Source: Dehalococcoidales bacterium
GTDB taxonomy: Bacteria; Chloroflexota; Dehalococcoidia; Dehalococcoidales; UBA2162
DNA length: 11,441 nt
Assembly: GCA_020343555.1 (NCBI GenBank)
Contig: CP070800.1
Location: 829,340-840,780, forward strand
Direction: 5' to 3'
Shown: positions 6,525 to 11,441 of the stretch, piece by piece
Layout: each line of letters opens with the position of its first letter
Numbering within the stretch: the stretch's first letter is position 1
Translations under genes and position numbers: made by a program
Notes under the pieces: generated by a model
Seen by the model: only the letters and a program-made list of their open reading frames with translations
Told to the model about the DNA's origin: nothing
Databases searched by the model: none

Positions 6525-7145
6525 TTATTTACGAACTCTGCATTTTTCAGCAGTAATAATTGACCTTATCTCGGAAACGGCTTTGTCAATTTCACCGCTT
6601 TTATTTATTACTGCGTAATCGAATTCAGGGAGTTTCTCCATTTCCTCCGAAGCGGTCTTTATTCTAAGTTCCAGAGCATCAAGCGATTCCGTGCGGCGTT
6701 GTTTTAAACGTTGCGAAATTTCTGAAAGAGAAGATGGCATAAGAAAAATCGATATTGAATCAGGTTTAATACGTTTTATATTATCTACTCCCTGGACATC
6801 GACCTTCACTATCACGTCCTGTCCTTTATCCAGGGCTTCTTCTACCTGAACTCTGGGTACTCCGTACATGTTACCGTAGACGTTTGCGTATTCCAATAAA
6901 CCATCGTTGTTGATAAGTTCCTGGAAATATTCCCTGGAAACGAAGATATAGTCGACATTGTTTCGTTCTCTTTCGCGGCGTGGTCTTGTAGTCATTGTAA
7001 CCACGAATTTCAACGGGAGAGAAGTTCCTTTGAGTTTGTTGAGGACTGCGTCTTTTCCTACTCCGGATGGCCCGGAGAGAATAAATAAAGATGGCTTCCT
7101 GTTGAGTGGGAAGAAGGATTTCTCACGGCTGACCGTATTATCCAT
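6525..7145 (-). CDS. gmk: Guanylate kinase
   Basis: Phosphorylates GMP to GDP with ATP in the cytoplasm. It has 206 residues, the family length. The P-loop GPSGVGK is at 25-31, the GMP-binding TTRPRR at 52-57, and the second GMP-site block LLEYANVYGNMYG follows at about 83-95. VDVQGVDNIK (about 115-124) and the lid region with QRLKQRR complete the pattern. There is an extra N-terminal arm of about 17 residues before KPSLFILSG, so an internal start cannot be excluded, though no internal Met precedes the P-loop. It begins 6 bp after the remA stop and is almost certainly co-transcribed with it. Confidence 0.97.
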   Translation of the reverse strand: MDNTVSREKSFFPLNRKPSLFILSGPSGVGKDAVLNKLKGTSLPLKFVVTMTTRPRRERERNNVDYIFVSREYFQELINNDGLLEYANVYGNMYGVPRVQVEEALDKGQDVIVKVDVQGVDNIKRIKPDSISIFLMPSSLSEISQRLKQRRTESLDALELRIKTASEEMEKLPEFDYAVINKSGEIDKAVSEIRSIITAEKCRVRK

Positions 7146-7151
7146 TACGTC

Positions 7152-7436
7152 CTAGTCAATTAATTGGGATTCTTCTATCTGAAGTGACCTTGGTTCAAGC
7201 TGGCGGTACCTGCTGACGATTGTCTCAGGGGTGAGAGCGGAAAGTATAACATGACCGCTGTCATTAATAATGACGGCTTTGGTTCTTCTCCCATTGGTCA
7301 GATCGATCAATAAGCCCTTGGTTTTACTTTCCTGGACTGTCCTTTTGGTAGGAGCTGAGTTAGGCGAAGCAATTGCGATTACGTTATTCATTACGATGAT
7401 GTTATTGAACCCGACATGAACCAGTTCTATACTCAT
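7152..7436 (-). CDS. remA: RemA/DUF370-family regulatory protein
   Basis: A 94-residue protein matching the RemA (formerly DUF370) family over its first 75 residues: VGFNNIIV (8-15), [14 protein letters not shown] (19-32), [28 protein letters not shown] with the DNA-contacting pair R50-R51. In Bacillus RemA is a ring-forming DNA-binding activator of matrix and osmoprotection genes. Next to gmk is its usual place. Position 18 is Asn in the stretch MNNVIAI, where Bacillus RemA has Arg (ANRLI). An acidic tail (about 81-94) extends past the core. The ATG has GAGGTG seven bases upstream. The operon has two possible promoters. Confidence 0.92.
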   Translation of the reverse strand: MSIELVHVGFNNIIVMNNVIAIASPNSAPTKRTVQESKTKGLLIDLTNGRRTKAVIINDSGHVILSALTPETIVSRYRQLEPRSLQIEESQLID

Positions 7437-7478
7437 ATTTATGCACCTCGATAGACCGTAATGGGAGTATGACTTAAT

Positions 7479-7507
7479 ATATTACACCTTGAAGAATCAA
7501 TAGGCAA
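7479..7507 (-). promoter_or_regulatory. Proximal candidate promoter of remA-gmk
   Basis: On the minus strand TTGCCT (7507-7502), a 17-bp spacer, and TAATAT (7484-7479). The start near 7472 leaves about 36 nt before the remA ATG. Found by eye. Confidence 0.45.
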
Positions 7508-7532
7508 ACCAATAATTAGAATCGTTGATGAA

Positions 7533-7561
7533 AATATAGCAGTTTTGATACTTATTAGCAA
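7533..7561 (-). promoter_or_regulatory. Distal candidate promoter of remA-gmk
   Basis: On the minus strand TTGCTA (7561-7556), a 17-bp spacer, and TATATT (7538-7533). It would start transcripts near 7526, about 90 nt ahead of remA. Together with the proximal site it suggests tandem promoters, though one may be chance in this AT-rich gap. Confidence 0.42.
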
Positions 7562-7610
7562 GTAAAGACAGAGAAAGAATTGAATACTTATAAGAAAAAA
7601 CAGGCATCAC

Positions 7611-7640
7611 TTTACGTGAATTGATATTGAGCGTTATACT
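7611..7640 (+). promoter_or_regulatory. Candidate promoter of the nadK operon
   Basis: TTTACG (7611-7616), an 18-bp spacer, and TATACT (7635-7640). The start would fall near 7647, only about 15 nt before the nadK start, so the SD-like AGGA (7648-7651) would be at the extreme 5' end. This tight arrangement lowers confidence. Confidence 0.4.
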
Positions 7641-7661
7641 GAGGAGTAGGATTTGACGTAA

Positions 7662-8498
7662 TTGATGAAGACTATAGGTATTTTATATCACCCGAAAAAA
7701 GAAGCTGCCGGTATTCTAGCGGAAAAACTCAAACTATCACTTGAGTCCAGGGGTATAAATGTCTGGAAATCATCGGCGTGGGAAGTAGGGGCAGCCAGAA
7801 AGCAGGTAAATGGCACGGAACTGATTCTGACAATTGGCGGAGACGGTACCATTCTAAGGGCAGTACAGACGGTCGTTCCGGAGCCAATTCCCATAACTGG
7901 AATAAATCTTGGAAATTTAGGGTTTATGACGGAATTAAATGTCGATGAGGTTGAAGACAGACTGAATGAATTGATTGACGGAAAAGGTTGGATCGACGAA
8001 AGGTACCTTCTTGAAGCCGAAGTTGTCTTAGATGATAAACAAAAATCACAGAAATTTTATGCACTGAATGACGTAGTTCTGGCTCGTGGTTCAGTAGCTC
8101 GTGTGATCCACATTGAAACCCGAATAAATGATGAGTTACTCACTACCTATAAAGCCGATGGTGTTATAGTGGCGACGGCAACCGGAAGTACCGGATACTC
8201 ACTCGCGGCTCAAGGACCGATATTATATCCGCAATCCAGGGAGTTATTACTTGTACCAATCGTACCGCACCTAAGCTCATCATATCCACTGGTATTACCT
8301 GATTCGGCGGTTATCAAACTCAACTTAACAACCTATCATTCAGCAACAATCAGTATCGACGGACATATAAATTCAACACTATTTGATAGTGTTGAAATTA
8401 CGGTGCAACATAGTGTGAATACCGTAAAATTTTTAAGAATACACCCTCAGAACAAATTTTACAGCTACCTTGAACGTAAGTTAAGAGGAAAGGACTAG
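7662..8498 (+). CDS. nadK: NAD kinase
   Basis: Makes NADP from NAD using ATP or polyphosphate, the only route to NADP in most bacteria. It has 278 residues, normal for the family. The GGDG motif is at 59-62 in LTIGGDGTILRA. GINLGNLGFMTEL follows at 80-92, NDVVLARGS at 136-144, and the NAD-binding ATATGSTGYSLAA at 171-183. The start is TTG 7662 or the adjoining ATG 7665. AGGA ends ten bases before the TTG, which slightly favours it. It leads a tight plus-strand operon: the GNAT gene begins after one base. Placement beside an ADP-ribose pyrophosphatase suggests nicotinamide nucleotide balance. Confidence 0.96.
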   Translation: MMKTIGILYHPKKEAAGILAEKLKLSLESRGINVWKSSAWEVGAARKQVNGTELILTIGGDGTILRAVQTVVPEPIPITGINLGNLGFMTELNVDEVEDRLNELIDGKGWIDERYLLEAEVVLDDKQKSQKFYALNDVVLARGSVARVIHIETRINDELLTTYKADGVIVATATGSTGYSLAAQGPILYPQSRELLLVPIVPHLSSSYPLVLPDSAVIKLNLTTYHSATISIDGHINSTLFDSVEITVQHSVNTVKFLRIHPQNKFYSYLERKLRGKD

Positions 8499-8499
8499 A

Positions 8500-8976
8500 T
8501 TGGGAAAGATAGAAAAAGCCAAAATTAACGATGCTATACAGATGCACAGGATAATAAACCTGTTTGCCGACCGGGGTGAGATGCTTCCTCGCTCATTAAG
8601 CGATATTTATGAAAATATACGGGATTACTTCATCTGCAGAGAGAACAATAAAGTAATAGCCTGTGCCGCGCTCCATATAAGCTGGTCGGAACTGGCGGAA
8701 ATCAAGTCGGTTGCTGTTGCCGAAGAATACCAGGGAAAAGGATACGGTAATTTACTTATAAAAGCCTGCCTTGAAGAAGCGAAGGAGCTGGGAATACCTA
8801 CGGTATTCTGCCTGACATACAGAACTGGATTTTTCAGTCGGTTTGGTTTCACCGAAGTCGATAAAATGGAACTTCCTCAGAAAGTCTGGAGTGAGTGTTA
8901 TCGTTGCCCGAAATTTCCTAGCTGCGATGAAATTGCCATGATCTTTCATTTAGAGAATGACAGGGGAAATGACTGA
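8500..8976 (+). CDS. GNAT acetyltransferase, short N-acetylglutamate synthase type
   Basis: A 158-residue single GNAT domain. The acetyl-CoA loop QGKGYG is at 78-83, after IKSVAVAEEYQ. The segment GEMLPRSLSDIYENI (26-40), FFSRFGFTEVDKMELPQKVW (111-130) and the Cys-bearing tail SECYRCPKFPSCDEIAM (131-147) match the short N-acetylglutamate synthases (amino-acid N-acetyltransferases) that begin arginine synthesis in organisms lacking the long ArgA. Glutamate as substrate is inferred from these blocks. The three Cys (133, 136, 142) could bind metal or form a disulfide. The start is TTG with AGGA five bases upstream, one base after the nadK stop; it overlaps the Nudix gene by 20 bp. No arg genes are next to it. 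Confidence 0.86.
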   Translation: MGKIEKAKINDAIQMHRIINLFADRGEMLPRSLSDIYENIRDYFICRENNKVIACAALHISWSELAEIKSVAVAEEYQGKGYGNLLIKACLEEAKELGIPTVFCLTYRTGFFSRFGFTEVDKMELPQKVWSECYRCPKFPSCDEIAMIFHLENDRGND

Positions 8977-9505
8977 AGAAGAGGTATTATCTTCTGAATT
9001 TATTTACGAAGGTCGCGCTTTTACCGTACGTGTCGACACGATAAAAACAGCAGATGGTCGAGAAACTACACGTGACATCATCGAACACAGCGAATGCGTG
9101 GCAATAGTGGCTATAGATCCTGATGACAAGATACTCATGGTCAACCAGTACCGTCCTCCTGTTGGCAAACAATTGCTGGAGATACCGGCTGGTGGTATCG
9201 ATGGTGACGAAACACCTATTGATGCTGTTCGTCGTGAAATGCAGGAAGAAACGGGTTATCTTCCGGGAAGAATTGAAAAACTGGGCGGATTTTACTCTGC
9301 ACCGGGATTCTGCACGGAATACCTCCACCTTTACCTGGCTACAGAACTGGTGCCAAGTAGGCTGATTGCCGAAGATACCGACAGCATAACCCTGGCCAGA
9401 ATCAGCCCCGGGGAAATTACAGAACTAATCAAATCCGGCGAAATATGTGACGCAAAAAGTATTGCAGGATTACTTACATGGCTGGATACCCGTAAATCAA
9501 ACTGA
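8957..9505 (+). CDS. Nudix hydrolase, ADP-ribose pyrophosphatase type
   Basis: A 182-residue Nudix protein. The Nudix box is complete: G79 x5 E85 x7 R93-E94-M95-Q-E97-E98-T-G100-Y101, with the metal-binding glutamates present. The preceding VNQYRPPVGKQLLEIPAGG and the later GGFYSAPGFCTEYLHLYLA (with E121) are typical of ADP-ribose pyrophosphatases, which split ADP-ribose to AMP and ribose 5-phosphate. The gene overlaps the GNAT stop by 20 bp, so expression is coupled. The ATG at 8957 lacks a strong SD; a second in-frame ATG at 8969 follows AGGGGA too closely. Its stop lies 15 bp from the convergent HIT gene. Confidence 0.93.
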   Translation: MTGEMTEEEVLSSEFIYEGRAFTVRVDTIKTADGRETTRDIIEHSECVAIVAIDPDDKILMVNQYRPPVGKQLLEIPAGGIDGDETPIDAVRREMQEETGYLPGRIEKLGGFYSAPGFCTEYLHLYLATELVPSRLIAEDTDSITLARISPGEITELIKSGEICDAKSIAGLLTWLDTRKSN

Positions 9506-9520
9506 ACGGGAACTTTCCCT

Positions 9521-9865
9521 TCATCCGAGTGTACTGCTTAGCTGCCGACCACCAATAAGATGCATGTGAAGATGCTCGACTACCTGACCACCCTGTTCAC
9601 CGCAGTTGATTACTAGTCTATAGCCGTTTTCAGCTATACCTTCCTGATTTGCCAGTCGGTTAGCAGTTCGGAACATCTTCATTGCAAGTGACGTATTATC
9701 ATCAGGTATTTCTTGTGTGGTGGACAGATGTTCGACGGGGATTATTAAAATATGGGTAGGGGCAACCGGATTTACATCACGAAACGCTATAACCTCTTCA
9801 TCACGGTAAAGAATATCCGAGGGGATATCTCCGGCGATAATTTTGCAGAAAATACAGTCGTCCAT
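9521..9865 (-). CDS. HIT (histidine triad) family hydrolase, HINT-like
   Basis: A 114-residue cytoplasmic nucleotide hydrolase or transferase. The triad EHLHMHLIGG lies at 97-106 (H98, H100, H102 catalytic). The N-terminal CIFCKIIAGDIPS (4-16) and VNPVAPTHILIIPVEH (31-46) are standard for the HinT/PKCI branch, with C4/C7 and H46 able to bind zinc. Family members hydrolyse adenosine phosphoramidates such as AMP-lysine; the natural substrate is uncertain. The ATG follows GGGAG by about eight bases. It is divergent from folK and shares a 140-bp control region with it. Confidence 0.95.
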   Translation of the reverse strand: MDDCIFCKIIAGDIPSDILYRDEEVIAFRDVNPVAPTHILIIPVEHLSTTQEIPDDNTSLAMKMFRTANRLANQEGIAENGYRLVINCGEQGGQVVEHLHMHLIGGRQLSSTLG

Positions 9866-9919
9866 TTCTCACTCCCGTAACAAAGCTAATTATTAACAAC
9901 CCAATGCTATCATACTTGA

Positions 9920-9935
9920 ATATTGCAGGCAATAT
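9920..9935. promoter_or_regulatory. Palindrome between the HIT gene and folK
   Basis: ATATTGC-AG-GCAATAT is a perfect 7-bp inverted repeat with a 2-bp centre. It lies 24 bp upstream of the extended -10 box of folK and about 55 bp upstream of the HIT ATG, so a bound regulator could affect either gene. Operator status is inferred from symmetry and place alone. Confidence 0.4.
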
Positions 9936-9959
9936 ACTCGATGAGAGTCCGTATCCCTG

Positions 9960-9968
9960 TGATATAAT
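9960..9968 (+). promoter_or_regulatory. Extended -10 promoter of folK
   Basis: TGATATAAT carries a consensus -10 with the TG extension. No good -35 box is found 16-18 bp upstream, which fits an extended -10 promoter. The start near 9975 gives a leader of about 32 nt containing AGGAGG (9997-10002). Confidence 0.6.
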
Positions 9969-10006
9969 ATTTGAATATATTGTAATACCTCGTAGTAGGA
10001 GGTAGA

Positions 10007-10519
10007 TTGGTTATGGATAGTGTAACAGTATTTCTTGGACTTGGATCAAACCTTGGAAATCGTCAGAAAAATCTGGACCTGGCGCTTGACCTTCTATCAC
10101 AAAGAATGCAGATAAAAAAGGTTTCCTCGATTTATGAAACCGATCCTGTAGGAAACACCGAACAGCCAAGATTCCTTAACCTGGTCTGCCAGGTAAACAC
10201 TCTCCTGGCTCCGAAGGAATTACTTACCCTGGCAAAAGGTATTGAACTGAAACTGGGAAGAGTTCCTGCTAAAACTATAAATGCGCCGCGAATTATCGAT
10301 ATTGATATTCTTCTCTACGGCGACAAAATTATGAAACTGAAAAAATTGACAATTCCGCACCCCAGGCTTGTTGAAAGGGCTTTCGTTCTCGTCCCGCTGG
10401 CAGAAATCGCTCCGGAAGCTGTTCACCCCGTGTCCGGGAAAACGGTAAGGGAAATATTGACCGAGGTTACCGAGAAGCAGGGTGTATTTAAATGGGAAGA
10501 TGACGGTGAAGGTGAATGA
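10007..10519 (+). CDS. folK: 2-amino-4-hydroxy-6-hydroxymethyldihydropteridine pyrophosphokinase (HPPK)
   Basis: Adds pyrophosphate to 6-hydroxymethyl-dihydropterin in folate synthesis. It has 170 residues. Family blocks in order: FLGLGSNLGNR (9-19), SSIYETDPVG (40-49), the Mg-binding APRIIDIDILLY with D98 and D100 (93-104), and IPHPRLVERAFVLVPLAEIAP (116-136). The start may be TTG 10007, four bases after AGGAGG, or ATG 10013, ten bases after it. The TTG reading is given here but the ATG is nearly as good. The stop overlaps the ATG of the PTPS gene. Neither folB nor folP is adjacent, which matters for the neighbour's possible role. Confidence 0.95.
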   Translation: MVMDSVTVFLGLGSNLGNRQKNLDLALDLLSQRMQIKKVSSIYETDPVGNTEQPRFLNLVCQVNTLLAPKELLTLAKGIELKLGRVPAKTINAPRIIDIDILLYGDKIMKLKKLTIPHPRLVERAFVLVPLAEIAPEAVHPVSGKTVREILTEVTEKQGVFKWEDDGEGE

Positions 10520-10890
10520 TGTATAGAGTATCAATTGAACGGCATTTCGATGCAGCTCATTATCTTAGAGAATACGAAGGAAAATGCGAGAATCTTCACG
10601 GTCATCGCTATAAAGTTGTAGCGAATTTGAAAACTGAAACGCTAGACGAAATCGGATTGGCATTTGATTTTACGAGTCTGAAGAAAAGTATCGATAAAAT
10701 CCTGGAAAGGTTCGACCACACATGCCTGAACGATATCGTGCCTTTCACCTCGATAAATCCGTCATCGGAGAATATAGCGTCGACAATATACAGTGAATTA
10801 AAGCCGCAATTAGAGGGGCAGACCGCTGAAATCGAGAGTATAGAAGTATGGGAATCACCCGACGCCTGGGTTACTTATTTCCCGGACTGA
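10516..10890 (+). CDS. 6-pyruvoyltetrahydropterin synthase family protein (QueD or PTPS-I/III)
   Basis: A 124-residue COG0720/PTPS-fold enzyme acting on 7,8-dihydroneopterin triphosphate. Zinc ligands are H15 (FDAAH), H28 and H30. The key motif is C24-E25-N-L-H28-G-H30. QueD (PTPS-I) has the Cys, PTPS-III (which replaces FolB) has the Glu, and both together mark the dual-function PTPS-I/III group. Other active-site residues are D67-H68 (FDHTCLN), E85 (PSSEN) and E113 (VWESPDAW). Overlap with folK (ATGATG across its stop) supports a folate role, since its product would feed HPPK directly. Start at 10516 or the next ATG 10519. Its end overlaps the convergent trm112-like gene by 16 bp. Confidence 0.92.
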   Translation: MMYRVSIERHFDAAHYLREYEGKCENLHGHRYKVVANLKTETLDEIGLAFDFTSLKKSIDKILERFDHTCLNDIVPFTSINPSSENIASTIYSELKPQLEGQTAEIESIEVWESPDAWVTYFPD

Positions 10891-11069
10891 TTTTCCTCCT
10901 CAGGCGGTAATAAGTTGGGTATTGTATCCTCGATCGGATATGTGTGACTGCATTTCCGGCACGTAAGTGAACCACTGATGATTTCTCCGTCTTTTTCATC
11001 TGCAATCTCTAGTTCCAATTCACTCTTGCACACCGGGCATACGATAATATCCATTAATTCTTTCTTCAT
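10875..11069 (-). CDS. Trm112-like small zinc protein
   Basis: A 64-residue protein of the Trm112/UPF0434 (YcaR) type. The start MKKELMDIIVCPVCKSELEL, then TCRKC (36-40) and YPIEDTIPNLLPPE (44-57), match the family, with zinc ligands C11, C14, C37 and C40. In eukaryotes and archaea Trm112 activates several RNA and protein methyltransferases; the bacterial role is less clear. The ATG at 11069 gives the same N-terminal spacing to the first CPxC as E. coli YcaR. No SD precedes it, and the -10 box is only six bases upstream, so the message is probably leaderless. It runs toward the PTPS gene and overlaps its 3' end by 16 bp. Confidence 0.9.
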   Translation of the reverse strand: MKKELMDIIVCPVCKSELELEIADEKDGEIISGSLTCRKCSHTYPIEDTIPNLLPPEEENQSGK

Positions 11070-11075
11070 ACAGCG

Positions 11076-11084
11076 ATTATATCA
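11076..11084 (-). promoter_or_regulatory. Extended -10 promoter of the trm112-like gene
   Basis: On the minus strand TGATATAAT (11084-11076). The usual 6-8 bp from -10 to start of transcription falls on the A of the ATG at 11069. The 11-base string TGTGATATAAT here is identical to that at folK (9958-9968). There is no fitting -35 box. Confidence 0.6.
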
Positions 11085-11101
11085 CATCTGGATGATCTTT
11101 A

Positions 11102-11130
11102 TTGATTTTTACCAATATTGGTATTAGTAT
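11102..11130 (+). promoter_or_regulatory. Candidate promoter of the GerW/YtfJ-like gene
   Basis: TTGATT (11102-11107), a 17-bp spacer, and TAGTAT (11125-11130). The start near 11137 gives a leader of about 30 nt with GGAGG (11156-11160). The spacer holds a 14-bp palindrome. Confidence 0.5.
11110..11123. promoter_or_regulatory. 14-bp perfect palindrome inside the promoter spacer
   Basis: TACCAATATTGGTA is a perfect palindrome lying between the -35 and -10 boxes of the GerW-like gene and 26 bp upstream of the trm112-like -10. A protein bound here would block RNA polymerase, so a repressor site is the natural reading. The regulator is unknown. Confidence 0.5.
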
Positions 11131-11167
11131 GGAAATAGAAGCTTGAATATTCATCGGAGGTTTGGAA

Positions 11168-11441
11168 ATGGAAGTAGTATCTGAAATTACAAAGACAACT
11201 CTTGGTGAGATAGAAAAGATTTTGACCACGAGAACCGTGGTTGGCGAACCTATGACAGTTGAAGGTGCAACTATCATTCCCTTGATTAGTATCGGTTTTG
11301 GTTTCGGGGCAGGAGGAGGAGCCGGTAAAGGCGAGTCGAAACAGCGGGGTGAAGGATCGATGGGAGGGACCGGCGGAGGTGCCAGGGTCAGGCCGGTAGC
11401 TCTGGTGGTGATTGACAAAGAAGGAAACGTCAGGGTGGAGC
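11168..11441 (+). CDS. GerW/YtfJ-like protein, 3' end outside the window (partial)
   Basis: The open frame runs from an ATG with GGAGG seven bases upstream to the window edge, 91 codons without a stop. The start MEVVSEITKTTLGEIEKIL is followed by VVGEPMTVEGATIIPL (24-39), ISIGFGFGAGGGAG (40-53), a Gly-rich polar stretch (54-71), then VRPVALVVIDKEGNVRV (73-89). This order matches the YtfJ/GerW family (Spore_YtfJ domain), first known from Bacillus spores but also present in many non-spore-formers, where its role is unknown. No signal peptide is seen. It is divergent from the trm112-like gene across about 100 bp. The C-terminus cannot be judged. Confidence 0.85.
   Translation, partial: MEVVSEITKTTLGEIEKILTTRTVVGEPMTVEGATIIPLISIGFGFGAGGGAGKGESKQRGEGSMGGTGGGARVRPVALVVIDKEGNVRVE

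Noticed and set aside
9508..9519. GGGAA/TTCCC hairpin between the Nudix and HIT genes as a two-way terminator
   Set aside because: The stem has only 5 bp with a 2-nt loop and lacks a T tract on either side.
11077..11418. 113-residue minus-strand frame rich in Pro
   Set aside because: It is the antisense of the Gly-rich GerW-like coding region; Gly codons read backwards give Pro-rich shadows.

Overview
The window reads as a chromosomal segment of a free-living bacterium, most likely a Chloroflexota member near the Dehalococcoidia. That guess is inference. It rests on moderate GC, frequent TTG starts with good Shine-Dalgarno (SD) sites, a short GNAT of the N-acetylglutamate synthase type, a remA-gmk pair without sporulation genes, a GerW/YtfJ-like gene, and many compact zinc-ribbon proteins. 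There is no 16S gene or other decisive marker. Genes are tightly packed, mostly housekeeping, on both strands. I see no phage, transposase, CRISPR array or defence island.

Layout. 1-130: tRNA-Lys(UUU) on the minus strand with a fitting promoter. 130-440: a gene-free stretch of degenerate, hairpin-forming intergenic repeats. 439-2486 (plus): hisS and a metallophosphoesterase, two bases apart. 2512-3089 (minus): an FmdB-type zinc ribbon followed by a 53-residue CxxC/CxxC protein, behind a strong promoter. 3129-4500 (minus): a gamma-glutamylcyclotransferase-fold protein with its own promoter, and an ArsA-family ATPase. 4715-5980 (plus): a major facilitator exporter. 5989-7561 (minus): the operon remA, gmk, DinB-like. 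7611-9505 (plus): the operon nadK, N-acetylglutamate-synthase-like GNAT, Nudix ADP-ribose pyrophosphatase. 9521-9865 (minus): a HIT protein. 9960-10890 (plus): folK overlapping a QueD/PTPS-family gene. 10875-11084 (minus): a Trm112-like protein, probably on a leaderless transcript. 11102-end (plus): a GerW/YtfJ-like gene cut by the window edge.

How the genes may work together. nadK and the Nudix gene both act on nicotinamide or ADP-ribose nucleotides and are co-transcribed with an arginine-pathway acetyltransferase. remA and gmk form a known pairing. folK with the PTPS gene points to pterin metabolism: the PTPS protein has C-E-x-x-H-G-H, the signature reported for dual-function PTPS-I/III enzymes, so it may serve both folate and queuosine synthesis.

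The observations most worth following are the PTPS motif, the 53-aa zinc-ribbon gene that length cut-offs would miss, the 14-bp palindrome inside the promoter of the GerW-like gene, and the same 11-base extended -10 sequence used by folK and by the apparently leaderless trm112-like gene. I found no convincing wholly new multi-gene system.
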